64,000 nucleotides of DNA from Streptomyces guryensis (GTDB taxonomy: Bacteria > Actinomycetota > Actinomycetes > Streptomycetales > Streptomycetaceae): positions 40,212 to 104,211 of the forward strand of contig NZ_JAJSBI010000033.1 of assembly GCF_021261325.1 (NCBI RefSeq), in the 5' to 3' direction. Positions within the stretch are counted from its first letter, which is position 1; the number at the start of each line of letters is the position of its first letter. The translations under genes were made by a program, and so were the position numbers. Under the pieces are notes generated by a model, which ran no database searches, was not told the DNA's origin, and was given only the letters and a program-made list of their open reading frames with translations. Shown in pieces: positions 26,495 to 34,706 of this stretch.

Positions 26495-27040
26495 GTGCAC
26501 GGACCGGCTTCGCCCGGCTGGCTGCTGGTCGCGCTGTGTGCGGCGACCGGGGCCTACTGCCTGCTGCGGATGCGCAGCGCGGTCGAGGAGCAGCGCCGGG
26601 CCGCGGGCGGCGAGGCGCTGATGGGCTTCGGCATGGCCGCCATGGCCGTCCCGGCGGTGGCTTTCAGCCCGCCGGCCTGGGCCTGGCCCGGCTACGCGGC
26701 CGTCTTCGGAACGGCCGCGCTGCGCGCCCTGTGGGCGGCGCGGACGAACGCGCACCATCTGCACCACCTGGTGGGCGCCTCGGCCATGGTCTACATGGCG
26801 GTCGTGATGGCCGCCGCCCCGGAACACCATGCCGAGCACGGGAGTTCGGGCGGAGTCCCGCTGGTGACGGGGGTGCTGCTGCTCTACTTCACGGGGTACG
26901 TGCTGCTGTCCGGTGCCCGGCTGATGCCCGTCGTGGCGACGGCCGGCGGAGCGGTGGGCTGGAGCGACCGGCCGGAGCTGGCGCGGGCGTGCCGGCTGTC
27001 GATGGGGATCGCGATGGTGGCGATGCTGATCACGCTGTGA
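26495..27040 (+). CDS. DUF5134 membrane protein
   Basis: 181 residues with about five membrane helices (WLLVALCAATGAYCLLRM, ALMGFGMAAMAVPAVAF, AVFGTAALRALWAAR, LVGASAMVYMAVVMAA, VTGVLLLYFTGYVLLSG). The His-rich 'NAHHLHHLVGASAMVYM' is a mark of DUF5134, which often neighbours copper or cytochrome genes; no such neighbour is here. GTG 26495 lies 5 bp after GGGGAGG; the frame open to 26393 is less likely. Confidence 0.75.
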   Translation: MHGPASPGWLLVALCAATGAYCLLRMRSAVEEQRRAAGGEALMGFGMAAMAVPAVAFSPPAWAWPGYAAVFGTAALRALWAARTNAHHLHHLVGASAMVYMAVVMAAAPEHHAEHGSSGGVPLVTGVLLLYFTGYVLLSGARLMPVVATAGGAVGWSDRPELARACRLSMGIAMVAMLITL

Positions 27041-27101
27041 GGCGGGGCCGCGGGAATCCGGGCATTGGTTTCGCGCCCCGCCGGTCGGCGAGGATCACCG
27101 C

Positions 27102-27776
27102 ATGCACTCCCCGCCCGTCGACTCCCCGCCCCGCCCGCCGGACCACCGCACCGCCGCCCGTGCCGCGGCCGTCCTCACCCTGTGCTCCGCACTGCTGCTC
27201 ACGCTGGTTGCCGTCGAGTGGCACCCGCTGATCAGCGCCGACGACGAGATCGCCCGCACCACGCATCGCCGGGCCGTGGACGAATCCGGCCTCACCCACG
27301 TCTTCCGCATCCTGACGGACTGGGTCTGGGACCCCTGGACGATGCGTCTGGTGTGCGCGATCGCCGTGGTGTGGCTGGCGTGGTGGCGCTCGGCGTGGTG
27401 GACGGCACTGTGGCTCGCGGGCACCTGCGCACTGGGCAGCCTGCTGCAACAGGCCCTCAAGGCGGCGGTCGACCGCCCCCGCCCCGTCTGGTCCGGCCCC
27501 GTCGACTCGGCGCGTTACGCGGCCTTCCCCTCGGGGCACGCGATGACCGCGACGGTCGTCTGCGGCCTTCTGCTGTGGCTCCTGCACCGCCACCGCCCCG
27601 GCCGCGCCCTGTGGCGTACGGCGGTGGCCGTGGCGGCGGTCTCCGTGCTCGGGGTGGGCCTCACGCGCGTGTGGCTGGGTGTGCACTGGCCCTCCGACGT
27701 GGTGGGCGGCTGGCTCCTGGGGGCGATGCTGGTGGCGCTGGCCGTGGTGGTCCACCGACGTAGGATCCAGTCATGA
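27102..27776 (+). CDS. PAP2 family phosphatase
   Basis: 224 residues and about five or six helices. The three PAP2 motifs are present: 'KAAVDRPRP' (K-x6-RP), 'AFPSGHAMTATVV' (PSGH) and 'RVWLGVHWPSDVVGGW' (R-x5-H-x3-D). It removes phosphate from lipid or isoprenyl phosphates at the membrane. Its stop overlaps the next ATG (ATGA, 27773-27776), coupling it to a HAD phosphatase. Confidence 0.92.
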   Translation: MHSPPVDSPPRPPDHRTAARAAAVLTLCSALLLTLVAVEWHPLISADDEIARTTHRRAVDESGLTHVFRILTDWVWDPWTMRLVCAIAVVWLAWWRSAWWTALWLAGTCALGSLLQQALKAAVDRPRPVWSGPVDSARYAAFPSGHAMTATVVCGLLLWLLHRHRPGRALWRTAVAVAAVSVLGVGLTRVWLGVHWPSDVVGGWLLGAMLVALAVVVHRRRIQS

Positions 27777-28462
27777 CGGCTGTCCTGTTCGACTTCTCCG
27801 GCACCCTCTTCCGTATCGAGTCCACCGCGTCCTGGCTGCGTGCCGTGCTGGACGAGGCCGACATCGCGCTCCCGGAACCGGAGTTGGCCCAGGCGGCGAA
27901 AGCCCTTCACGTCGCGGGAGCCCTGCCCGGCGGGGCCAATCCGGCGCAACTGCCCGAGGAGCTCGCCGAGGTGTGGCGGATCCGGGACCAGAGCGCCGAA
28001 CTGCACCGGGCCGCCTACACCGGGCTCTCCCGCCGAGTGCCGCTCCCCGACCCGGGACTGCACGACGCGCTGTACGACCGGCACAGGACGCCGGCCGCGT
28101 GGACCCCTTACCCCGACGCCGCCGAGGTCCTGTACGGGCTGTGCGAGCGCGGGATCGGCATCGGTGTGGTCAGCAACATCGGCTGGGATCTGCGCCCGGT
28201 CTTCCGTGAGCACGGGCTCGACCGTTTCGTGGACGCGTACGTCCTGTCGTACGAGCACGGCATCCAGAAGCCCGACCCGCGGCTGTTCGCGACGGCCTGC
28301 GAGGCGCTGGAAGTCGATCCGCGGGAGACGCTGATGGTCGGCGACGACCGGCGGGCGGACGGCGGCGCGGCGGCCCTGGGGTGCCGGGTGCACCTGGTGG
28401 ACCCACTTCCGACGGCCGAGCGGCCGGACGGGCTGCGCCCGGTGCTGGACCTGGCGGGCTGA
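27773..28462 (+). CDS. HAD family hydrolase
   Basis: 229 residues. Motif I 'VLFDFSGTLFRIE' has Ser where many HADs have the second Asp+2 Gly context (DxS instead of DxD/DGT), so general-acid use may differ. Motif II 'IGVVSNIGW', motif III 'EHGIQKPDPRLF' and motif IV 'LMVGDDRRADGGAA' are intact. Likely phosphatase of a small phosphoester. Coupled to PAP2. Confidence 0.88.
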   Translation: MTAVLFDFSGTLFRIESTASWLRAVLDEADIALPEPELAQAAKALHVAGALPGGANPAQLPEELAEVWRIRDQSAELHRAAYTGLSRRVPLPDPGLHDALYDRHRTPAAWTPYPDAAEVLYGLCERGIGIGVVSNIGWDLRPVFREHGLDRFVDAYVLSYEHGIQKPDPRLFATACEALEVDPRETLMVGDDRRADGGAAALGCRVHLVDPLPTAERPDGLRPVLDLAG

Positions 28463-28476
28463 CCCCGTCCGCCCGG

Positions 28477-28744
28477 TCAGCCCTGATACCCCTCCACCCG
28501 CGGCGACGGCCGCGTCTGAACGTCGTCCGGGTTCCGCCCGAACTCTGTCTTCGGGCACCGCTGCCGCAACCGGCCCCAGCACTGGTCGAGTTCGCGTTCC
28601 AGCACGCCGAGCCTCCCCCAGAGGGGGTACCCCCAGGTGTTCCGTCACGCTGTCGATCTCGCCGGAGGCGAGGGACTCGCGGAGCCTGCGCTCGCCCTCG
28701 ACCATCTCCGTGATCCTGGGGAGGACCCGCTGGTCCTGTTCCAT
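28477..28744 (-). pseudogene. DUF2630 family protein, split by a short repeat insertion
   Basis: The 5' part (from ATG 28744) reads MEQDQRVLPRITEMVEGERR to 'SGEIDSVTEH', the normal N terminus of DUF2630 proteins (about 80 residues). The 3' part, in another frame, reads 'RLGVLERELDQCW' to 'RPSPRVEGYQG' and stops at 28477-28479. A G/C-rich palindrome at 28612-28636 sits exactly at the break and shifts the frame by one. DUF2630 has no known function. The HAD gene ends 15 bp from its stop on the other strand. Confidence 0.8.
28612..28636. repeat. Short palindromic insertion (GGGGGTACCCCC core)
   Basis: A 25-bp G/C element with the 12-bp palindrome GGGGGTACCCCC and a second run of CCCCC/GGGGG beside it, so it can fold as a hairpin. 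Elements with this core recur in Streptomyces genomes (general knowledge; copies were not counted). It interrupts the DUF2630 frame. No second copy was seen in this window. Confidence 0.65.
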
Positions 28745-28902
28745 GTCCCGGGCCTTCGGACAGACGTCGACCCGGAAAGTAGCCTGAGGACACCTTCAGG
28801 GCGAGGAAGCCGCCCGCCTCGGACGATCCCCCGCGTCGCCCGAAGCAGACGGCAGCCCTGACCAGCCCCTATGGAGCTCCGATCAGGACGTTCTGAGTAT
28901 AG

Positions 28903-28921
28903 TTGGCTGATAGCCAGTCAA
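28903..28921. promoter_or_regulatory. TetR self-operator candidate
   Basis: TTGGCTGATAGCCAGTCAA is a 19-bp imperfect palindrome ending 15 bp before the TetR ATG at 28937. A TATAGT hexamer (28898-28903) adjoins it and could be the -10 box, so binding would block transcription. Confidence 0.5.
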
Positions 28922-28936
28922 CGCAGGAGTTACAGC

Positions 28937-29623
28937 ATGTCCCCGCGCAGCGCCTCGGTCAATGAAGAGTTGCGGAGACGTTCCCGGGAGCGGCTCCTGC
29001 AGGCGGCCGTCGAGCTCGTCGGCGAGCGCGGGTACGAGGCGACCACGCTCGGCGACATCGCCGACAGAGCCGGTTCGGCGCGTGGCCTCGTGTCGTACTA
29101 CTTCCCGGGAAAACGCCAGCTCGTGCAGTCCGCGGTACACCGGCTGATGCATCGCACGCTGGAGGAGGCGGTGGAGCGGGAGCCGCGGACCGAGGACGGC
29201 CGGGAGCGGATGGCGCGGGCCATCGACGCGATTCTGCGGCTGGCCCGGGACCGGCCCGTGCTGATGCGCCAGCACATGGCCGGGCTGCTGCAGGCGGAGG
29301 GCTTCGTGCAGTGCCCGGAGCAGCAGCGCCTCGCCGAAGTACTGCGGGACGTCGTCGTCCGGAACGGGGCGCAGGACGTCGACGCGGACTACCCGATGCT
29401 GCGCTCCCTGCTGATGGGAGCCGTCTACGCCATGGTGCTGCCGAACGTGCCGATGCCGATCACGACCCTGCGCGCCGAGTTGTTCGAACGCTACCGGCTC
29501 GGCTGGGAGATGGGCGTGCCGCCGGACACCGCAGCGGACGCCGGCGAGACGTGCGAGACGGACCTGTCACGGTATTTCGAGACCGGCGAAGGGCCAGGGG
29601 CCCCGTCTCAGCGCCGTGCGTGA
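28937..29623 (+). CDS. TetR family transcriptional regulator
   Basis: 228 residues. N-terminal TetR HTH: 'RERLLQAAVELVGERGYEATTLGDIADRAGSARGLVSYYFPGKRQLV'. The remainder is the ligand domain with 'RMARAIDAILRLARDRPVLMRQHMAGLLQAEGF'. ATG 28937 has GCAGGAG 8 bp upstream. The nearest possible targets are itself and the neighbouring DUF2630 pseudogene. Its 3' end overlaps the convergent DUF6214 gene by 16 bp. Confidence 0.9.
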   Translation: MSPRSASVNEELRRRSRERLLQAAVELVGERGYEATTLGDIADRAGSARGLVSYYFPGKRQLVQSAVHRLMHRTLEEAVEREPRTEDGRERMARAIDAILRLARDRPVLMRQHMAGLLQAEGFVQCPEQQRLAEVLRDVVVRNGAQDVDADYPMLRSLLMGAVYAMVLPNVPMPITTLRAELFERYRLGWEMGVPPDTAADAGETCETDLSRYFETGEGPGAPSQRRA

Positions 29624-30075
29624 CGCGGCGCCAGAAACCCCGAGTCGCGCGCCTGCGAGATCAGTCTGAGCGACTTGCGGCGGCTGTGGCCGGTCGCGCA
29701 CATCACCGCGAGGACCGGATCGAAGCCCCCTTCCTGCGCCGCGCGGTACTCCTGGGCGACGAGCCAGCGGCCCTCGACACCCGGGGGCCACGCGGGGCGG
29801 GCCCGACGGGGGGCCACGGATGCGTCGCCCCCGGCGGCCGGAGCCGCCCCGGGGCCGCACGCCTCGAAGAGCGGCTCCTCGATCCACTCGGCGAGTTCCG
29901 CGAGGTCGTGCAGGGACAGGGCCGGCTGGGAGCGGACCTCCTCCAGCGAGGCACAGCCCTCACAGACCACGGCGAGCGCGTCGATCCGGGCACCGTCGGT
30001 GAACGCAAGCCGCACGGTGAACCAGGAGGTGGCACGCTCGTCCTCCCGCACTTCCCACGCGGGCCATACGGACAC
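29608..30075 (-). CDS. DUF6214 family protein
   Basis: About 155 residues. The start 'SVWPAWEVREDERATSWFTVRLAFTDGA' and the end 'DPVLAVMCATGHSRRKSLRLISQARDSGFL' match what I recall of DUF6214, a Streptomyces family of unknown function. GTG 30075 is preferred: the frame is open to 30129, but those 18 codons are A/T-rich at third positions, unlike the gene body, and look like promoter DNA. The 3' end overlaps the TetR gene by 16 bp. Confidence 0.72.
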   Translation of the reverse strand: MSVWPAWEVREDERATSWFTVRLAFTDGARIDALAVVCEGCASLEEVRSQPALSLHDLAELAEWIEEPLFEACGPGAAPAAGGDASVAPRRARPAWPPGVEGRWLVAQEYRAAQEGGFDPVLAVMCATGHSRRKSLRLISQARDSGFLAPRHARR

Positions 30076-30265
30076 CGTGCCGTCCGTCGGACAACGATCA
30101 GAAAGATTAAGAAAGGATGCGTCTAGCACACGCGGAACGTAACCACTTGATCACATTCAGCAAGGGGGGACACGCACGTCCGTACCGCGCCTGCACCCTG
30201 TCAGCGGAGCAGCAGCGGTGCGATCCTGGAGCCGTCAGCGATCTCCTCTCGTAGGGAGTTCCGCC

Positions 30266-31612
30266 GTGTTGCGTGTCGCCGTCGTCGGTTCCGGGCCGAG
30301 CGGGGTCTACACCGCCCAGAACCTCGTCCAGCTGGACTCAGGGGTACTCGTCGACGTCCTGGACCGGCTGCCGTGCCCCTACGGCCTGGTGCGCTACGGC
30401 GTGGCACCGGACCACGAGAAGATCAAGTCCCTGCAGAACAACCTGCGCACGGTGCTGGAGCACGAGCGGGTGCGGTTCCTCGGCGGCGTCCGGATCGGTC
30501 CCGGCGGGCTGCCGGCCGCCCGGCTGCGCGAGCTGTACCACGCGGTCGTGTACTGCGTGGGGGCCGCCACCGACCGCCATCTGGGGATCCCGGGCGAGGA
30601 CCTTCCGGGCAGCTGGTCGGCGACGCAGTTCGTGTCCTGGTACAGCGCCCATCCGGACGCCGCCGACGACGGTTTCGTACGCGACGCCCGCTCGGCCGTG
30701 GTCATCGGCGTGGGGAACGTCGCGGTGGACGTCGCCCGGATGCTGGCCCGTGGCCCGGCGGAGCTGAGCCCGACCGACATGCCGCAGGCGGCGCTCGGCT
30801 CGCTGGCCGCGAGCCGGGTGAGGGACATCCACATGGTGGGCCGCCGCGGCCCGTCCCAGGCCCGCTTCACGACGAAGGAACTGCGCGAGCTGGGCGGCCT
30901 GCCGGAGACCGAACTCTTCGCGGATCCGGGCGAGTTGGCGCTGGATCCGGGTTACCTGGATCCAGCCGCACTGCCGGCGGTCCAGCGTCGCAACGTGGAC
31001 GTTCTGCGCGGCTGGGCGCAGACGCCGCCCGGGGACACCCCGCGCCGCATCCGGCTGCGCTTCTTCCTGCGCCCCGTCGAACTGCTCGCCGACGGCGGGC
31101 GCGTGGGGGCGGTGCGCTTCGAGCGGACGGAGCCCGACGGGCAGGGCGGTGTGGCGGGCACGGGACGGTACGAGGACGTCGAGGCGCAGTTGGTGCTGCG
31201 TTCGGTGGGCTATCGCGGGATGCCACTGGAGGGGCTGCCCTTCGACACGGCGAACGGCACCGTGCCCCATCTGGCGGGACGCGTCCTGCGCGCGGGCGTG
31301 GTCGCGCCGGGCGAGTACGCGGCCGGCTGGATCAAGCGCGGCCCGACGGGCGTCATCGGCACCAACCGTCCGTGCGCCAGGGAGACGGTGCTGTCGCTGC
31401 TCGAGGACGCCCCCGTGCTCGTGCGCAGGGAGCTTCCGGAGGATCCGGTCGCGATGCTGTGCGCGGAGGGGATCGAACCGGTCCCGTGGGCGGGATGGCT
31501 GGCCATCGAGCGGGCCGAGGCGAGCCTCGGGGCCTCGCTCGGGCGCGGAGTCGTCAAGCTGGCGGACTGGGAGTCGCTGCTGGCGGCGGCGGGGTCGCGG
31601 CAGGCGTCGTAG
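30266..31612 (+). CDS. Ferredoxin-NADP reductase (FprA/adrenodoxin reductase type)
   Basis: 448 residues. FAD loop 'VAVVGSGPSGVYTAQNLV', then 'PYGLVRYGVAPDHEKIKSLQNN' diagnostic of the adrenodoxin-reductase/FprA family, the NADPH loop 'VVIGVGNVAVDVARML', 'RRGPSQARFTTKELREL', and 'AGWIKRGPTGVIGTNR' near the end. It passes electrons from NADPH to ferredoxins, for instance for cytochromes P450. GTG 30266 sits 7 bp after AGGGAG. No ferredoxin or P450 is adjacent. Confidence 0.92.
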   Translation: MLRVAVVGSGPSGVYTAQNLVQLDSGVLVDVLDRLPCPYGLVRYGVAPDHEKIKSLQNNLRTVLEHERVRFLGGVRIGPGGLPAARLRELYHAVVYCVGAATDRHLGIPGEDLPGSWSATQFVSWYSAHPDAADDGFVRDARSAVVIGVGNVAVDVARMLARGPAELSPTDMPQAALGSLAASRVRDIHMVGRRGPSQARFTTKELRELGGLPETELFADPGELALDPGYLDPAALPAVQRRNVDVLRGWAQTPPGDTPRRIRLRFFLRPVELLADGGRVGAVRFERTEPDGQGGVAGTGRYEDVEAQLVLRSVGYRGMPLEGLPFDTANGTVPHLAGRVLRAGVVAPGEYAAGWIKRGPTGVIGTNRPCARETVLSLLEDAPVLVRRELPEDPVAMLCAEGIEPVPWAGWLAIERAEASLGASLGRGVVKLADWESLLAAAGSRQAS

Positions 31613-31740
31613 CAGAGTCGGACGGCGCCGAGTGGGCAGGACACACATCGGCAACAACCCGGCAATCAACAAACTGTTCAAGCCCCTTACGGTCTCGTGC
31701 TGTTCGGATGTCCCCTCCCCGCCGCCGCTCTGGAGCGCCC

Positions 31741-33138
31741 ATGGCCACGACCGCCCCCGTCCATCCCGTCGACGAGGTCCCACCCGTACGGCAGTTGGCC
31801 GCCTTCGGTCTGCAGCACGTGCTCGCGATGTACGCGGGCGCGGTGGCGGTGCCGCTGATCGTGGGCGGTGCGATGAAGCTGTCGCCCGCGGACCTGGCCT
31901 ATCTGATCACCGCCGATCTGCTGGTGTGCGGTGTCGCGACGCTCATCCAGTGCGTGGGTTTCTGGCGGTTCGGGGTGCGGCTGCCGATCATGCAGGGCTG
32001 TACGTTCGCGGCGGTGTCGCCGATGGTGCTGATCGGGACGACGGGCGGCGGGCTGCCCGCGATCTACGGGTCGGTGATCGTCGCGGGGCTCGCGATCGCG
32101 CTGCTCGCTCCGGTCTTCGGCAGGCTGCTGCGGTTCTTCCCGCCGCTGGTCACGGGCACCGTCATTCTGATCATCGGGGTGTCGCTGCTGCCGGTCGCGG
32201 GCAACTGGGCCGCGGGCGGGGTCGGTGCGAAGGACTTCGGGGAGCCGGAGAACCTGGCGCTGGCCGGGTTCGTGCTGGCGGTGGTGCTGGGTGTGCAGCG
32301 GTTCGCGCCGGCGTTCCTGAGCCGGATCGCGGTGCTGATCGGCATCGCGGTCGGGCTGGCGGCGGCGGTCCCCTTCGGGTTCACGGACTTCAGCGGGGTC
32401 GGCGACGCCCACTGGCTGGGCATCAGCACGCCGTTCCATTTCGGGGCGCCCAGCTTCCATGCCTCGGCGATCATCTCCATGCTGGTCGTGGCGCTGGTGA
32501 CGATGACCGAGACGACCGGCGACCTGATCGCGGTGGGCGAGATGACCGGGCGCAAGGTGGCGGCACGCTCGCTGGCGGACGGCCTGCGCGCCGACGGCCT
32601 GTCGACCGTCCTCGGCGGCGTGTTCAACACCTTCCCGTACACGGCGTACGCGCAGAACGTGGGCCTCGTGGGCATGACCCGGGTGCGCAGCCGCTGGGTG
32701 GTGGCCGCCGCGGGCGGCATTCTCGTGGTGCTCGGCCTGCTGCCCAAGCTGGGCGCGGTGGTCGCGGCGATACCCGCGCCGGTGCTGGGCGGTGCGGGGC
32801 TGGTGATGTTCGGGACGGTGGCCGCGAGCGGCCTGAGGACCCTCGCCCAGGTGGACTTCAAGGACAACCACAACCTCACGGTCGTGGCGGTGTCGGTGGC
32901 CGTGGGCATGCTGCCGGTCGGCGTGCCGACGGTCTACGCGAAGTTCCCTGACTGGTTCCAGACGGTGATGAACAGCGGCATCAGCGCGGGCTGTCTGACG
33001 GCGATCGTGCTGAACCTGCTCTTCAACCACCTTCCCTCGAAGGCGACTTCAGCGGCGGCTTCAGCCGCCGAGGCGGACGGCCTGCCGAGTGGCGGCGGCG
33101 AGCAGGCTGTCGAGCAGCCCCGGGAAGAGATCGTCTAG
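31741..33138 (+). CDS. NCS2 nucleobase:cation symporter
   Basis: 465 residues and about 12-14 helices. Family marks: 'AFGLQHVLAMYAGAVAVPLIVG', 'VGFWRFGVRLPIMQGCTFAAVSPM', the signature 'TMTETTGDLIAVGEMTGRKV' and 'NTFPYTAYAQNVGLVGMTRV'. The Glu-Thr/Gly pattern is that of xanthine/uric acid/uracil permeases. The acidic, Gly-rich C-terminal tail overlaps the convergent ArsR gene by 78 bp. ATG 31741 has GGAG upstream. Confidence 0.92.
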   Translation: MATTAPVHPVDEVPPVRQLAAFGLQHVLAMYAGAVAVPLIVGGAMKLSPADLAYLITADLLVCGVATLIQCVGFWRFGVRLPIMQGCTFAAVSPMVLIGTTGGGLPAIYGSVIVAGLAIALLAPVFGRLLRFFPPLVTGTVILIIGVSLLPVAGNWAAGGVGAKDFGEPENLALAGFVLAVVLGVQRFAPAFLSRIAVLIGIAVGLAAAVPFGFTDFSGVGDAHWLGISTPFHFGAPSFHASAIISMLVVALVTMTETTGDLIAVGEMTGRKVAARSLADGLRADGLSTVLGGVFNTFPYTAYAQNVGLVGMTRVRSRWVVAAAGGILVVLGLLPKLGAVVAAIPAPVLGGAGLVMFGTVAASGLRTLAQVDFKDNHNLTVVAVSVAVGMLPVGVPTVYAKFPDWFQTVMNSGISAGCLTAIVLNLLFNHLPSKATSAAASAAEADGLPSGGGEQAVEQPREEIV

Positions 33139-33417
33139 GTCCTCCCGGCGCAGGCCGTTCATCTTCGCCGTGCCCCGGTAGATCTGCCGCACCACCCCCG
33201 CTTCGCGCAGCACCCGGAAGTGGTGGGTGGACGTGGACTTGGTGACCGGCAGCTCGAACTGCGAACACGAGAGCTCGCCGCCGTCGGCGGCGAGCTCTCG
33301 CACGATCTGCAGCCGCATCGGGTCGGAGAGCGCGTGCAGCACGGTCTCCAGCCGGATCTCGTCACACGCGGGGTGCGGCAGATCACGGCTGCCGGCGGCA
33401 GGGGCGGTGGTACTCAC
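33061..33417 (-). CDS. ArsR family transcriptional regulator
   Basis: 118 residues, winged helix: 'IRLETVLHALSDPMRLQIVRELAADGGELSCSQFELPVTKSTSTHHFRVLREAGVV'. No metal-binding Cys cluster (CxC) is present, so it probably senses something other than arsenic or zinc. GTG 33417 is chosen: a -10 box TACAAT ends 8 bp before it, so the message is likely leaderless. Two identical-form repeats (TACGA-N6-TCGTA) lie between it and the divergent old-yellow-enzyme gene. Its 3' end overlaps the NCS2 gene. Confidence 0.87.
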   Translation of the reverse strand: MSTTAPAAGSRDLPHPACDEIRLETVLHALSDPMRLQIVRELAADGGELSCSQFELPVTKSTSTHHFRVLREAGVVRQIYRGTAKMNGLRREDLDDLFPGLLDSLLAAATRQAVRLGG

Positions 33418-33428
33418 GCCACCCATTG

Positions 33429-33444
33429 TACGAGAGACATCGTA
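33429..33444. promoter_or_regulatory. ArsR operator copy 1
   Basis: TACGAGAGACATCGTA: arms TACGA and TCGTA around 6 nt. It covers the -10 box (TACAAT, reverse strand 33425-33430) and spacer of the arsR promoter, whose -35 is ATGTCA with 17-bp spacing. Confidence 0.65.
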
Positions 33445-33462
33445 GTTTGACATCCCCCGTAC

Positions 33463-33478
33463 TACGACGCCTATCGTA
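33463..33478. promoter_or_regulatory. ArsR operator copy 2
   Basis: TACGACGCCTATCGTA: the same arms and 6-nt spacing as copy 1, with centres 34 bp apart. It overlaps the -10 region downstream of a consensus TTGACA (33447-33452) that faces the OYE gene, so one regulator may control both genes. Confidence 0.65.
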
Positions 33479-33518
33479 CGAACCGTCCTTCGGTCCCGCG
33501 AGAACGGAGCAGCTCCCC

Positions 33519-34598
33519 ATGAGCGCCCTCTTCCAGCCCTTCACCCTGCGTGATGTGACCATCCCGAACCGGGTCTGGATGCCCCCGATGTGCCAGTACT
33601 CGGCCGCGCCGGAGGGCCCGGAGACCGGCGCGCCGAACGACTGGCACTTCGCGCACTACGCGGCGCGCGCGGCCGGCGGCACCGGGCTGATCATCGTCGA
33701 GGCCACCGGCGTCTCACCCGAGGGCCGCATCTCGCCGTACGACCTCGGTATCTGGAACGACACCCAGGCCGAGGCCTTCCGACGTATCACGCGCTTCCTC
33801 GTCTCGCAGGGCACGGTGCCAGGAATCCAGCTCGCCCACGCCGGCCGCAAGGCCTCGACCGACCGGCCCTGGAAGGGCGGCGCGCCGGTCGGTCCGGACG
33901 CTCACGGGTGGCAGGCGCTCGCGCCGAGCGCGGTCGCGTTCGACGACCGGCACCCGGTGCCGACCGAGCTGACGACCGATCAGATCGGGGAGATCGTGGG
34001 CCAGTTCGCGGCCGCCGCCCGCCGGGCCCTGGCCGCCGGTTTCGAGGTCGCCGAGGTCCACGGCGCCCACGGCTACCTGATCAACCAGTTCCTCTCACCG
34101 CACTCCAACCACCGCACCGACGCCTACGGCGGCTCGTACGAGAACCGCACCCGCTTCGCCCTCGAAGTCGTGGACGCCGTACGGGAGGTGTGGCCGGACG
34201 ACAAGCCGCTGTTCTTCCGTATCTCGGCCACCGAGTGGCTGGAGGACGGGGGCTGGACGGCCGACGACACCGTCCGCTTCGCCGCCGACCTCCACGCCCA
34301 CGGCATCGACCTGCTCGACGTCTCCACCGGCGGCAACGCGTCGGGCGTCCGCATTCCCGTCGGCCCCGGCTACCAGGTCCCCTTCGCCGCCCGGGTGAAG
34401 GCCGGGACGACGATGCCGGTCGCCGCGGTCGGGCTCATCACCGATGCCGAGCAGGCCGAGAAGATCGTCGCCAACGGGGAGGCGGACGCGGTGCTGCTCG
34501 GGCGGGAACTGCTGCGCGATCCGTCGTGGGCACGACGCGCTGCGCGGGAGCTGGGCGGGGATGTGCGCGTGCCTGATCAGTACCACCGGTCTGTTTGA
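33519..34598 (+). CDS. NADH:flavin oxidoreductase (old yellow enzyme, YqjM-like)
   Basis: 359 residues. FMN barrel with 'FTLRDVTIPNRVWMPPMCQYSA' (Cys of the YqjM class), 'HFAHYAARAAGGTGLIIVEATGV', 'GIQLAHAGRKAS', active-site 'VHGAHGYLINQFLSPHSNHRTDAYGGS' (His-x-x-His) and 'VLLGRELLRDP'. It reduces activated C=C bonds with NAD(P)H. ATG 33519 follows GGAG. Divergent from ArsR, so it is a probable electrophile- or redox-stress-induced gene. Confidence 0.93.
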   Translation: MSALFQPFTLRDVTIPNRVWMPPMCQYSAAPEGPETGAPNDWHFAHYAARAAGGTGLIIVEATGVSPEGRISPYDLGIWNDTQAEAFRRITRFLVSQGTVPGIQLAHAGRKASTDRPWKGGAPVGPDAHGWQALAPSAVAFDDRHPVPTELTTDQIGEIVGQFAAAARRALAAGFEVAEVHGAHGYLINQFLSPHSNHRTDAYGGSYENRTRFALEVVDAVREVWPDDKPLFFRISATEWLEDGGWTADDTVRFAADLHAHGIDLLDVSTGGNASGVRIPVGPGYQVPFAARVKAGTTMPVAAVGLITDAEQAEKIVANGEADAVLLGRELLRDPSWARRAARELGGDVRVPDQYHRSV

Positions 34599-34624
34599 TC
34601 GCCTGCTCGGGGGGTGACTAGTCT

Positions 34625-34688
34625 CGTCCTGCGACTACGGGTTGGTTGTGGCCGGTCTCGCCGCTCCCCGCGCCCCTTCAGGGGCGGC
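34625..34688. repeat. Streptomyces extragenic repeat with terminator-like hairpin
   Basis: After the OYE gene lies a stretch (GGGTTGGTTGTGGCCGGT, then CTCCCCGCGCCCCTTCAGG) that I recognise as a widespread Streptomyces intergenic repeat type. It ends with GCCCCT-TC-AGGGGC (34672-34685), a short hairpin, so it may also end transcription. Confidence 0.55.
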
Positions 34689-34706
34689 ACGCCCCCTCGG
34701 CCGAGA

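Noticed and set aside
30373..33138. A 921-codon plus-strand frame across the ferredoxin reductase and NCS2 genes
   Set aside because: Its last 465 codons are the NCS2 permease; the first part is an out-of-frame, Arg/Gly-rich shadow of the reductase, not a fusion.
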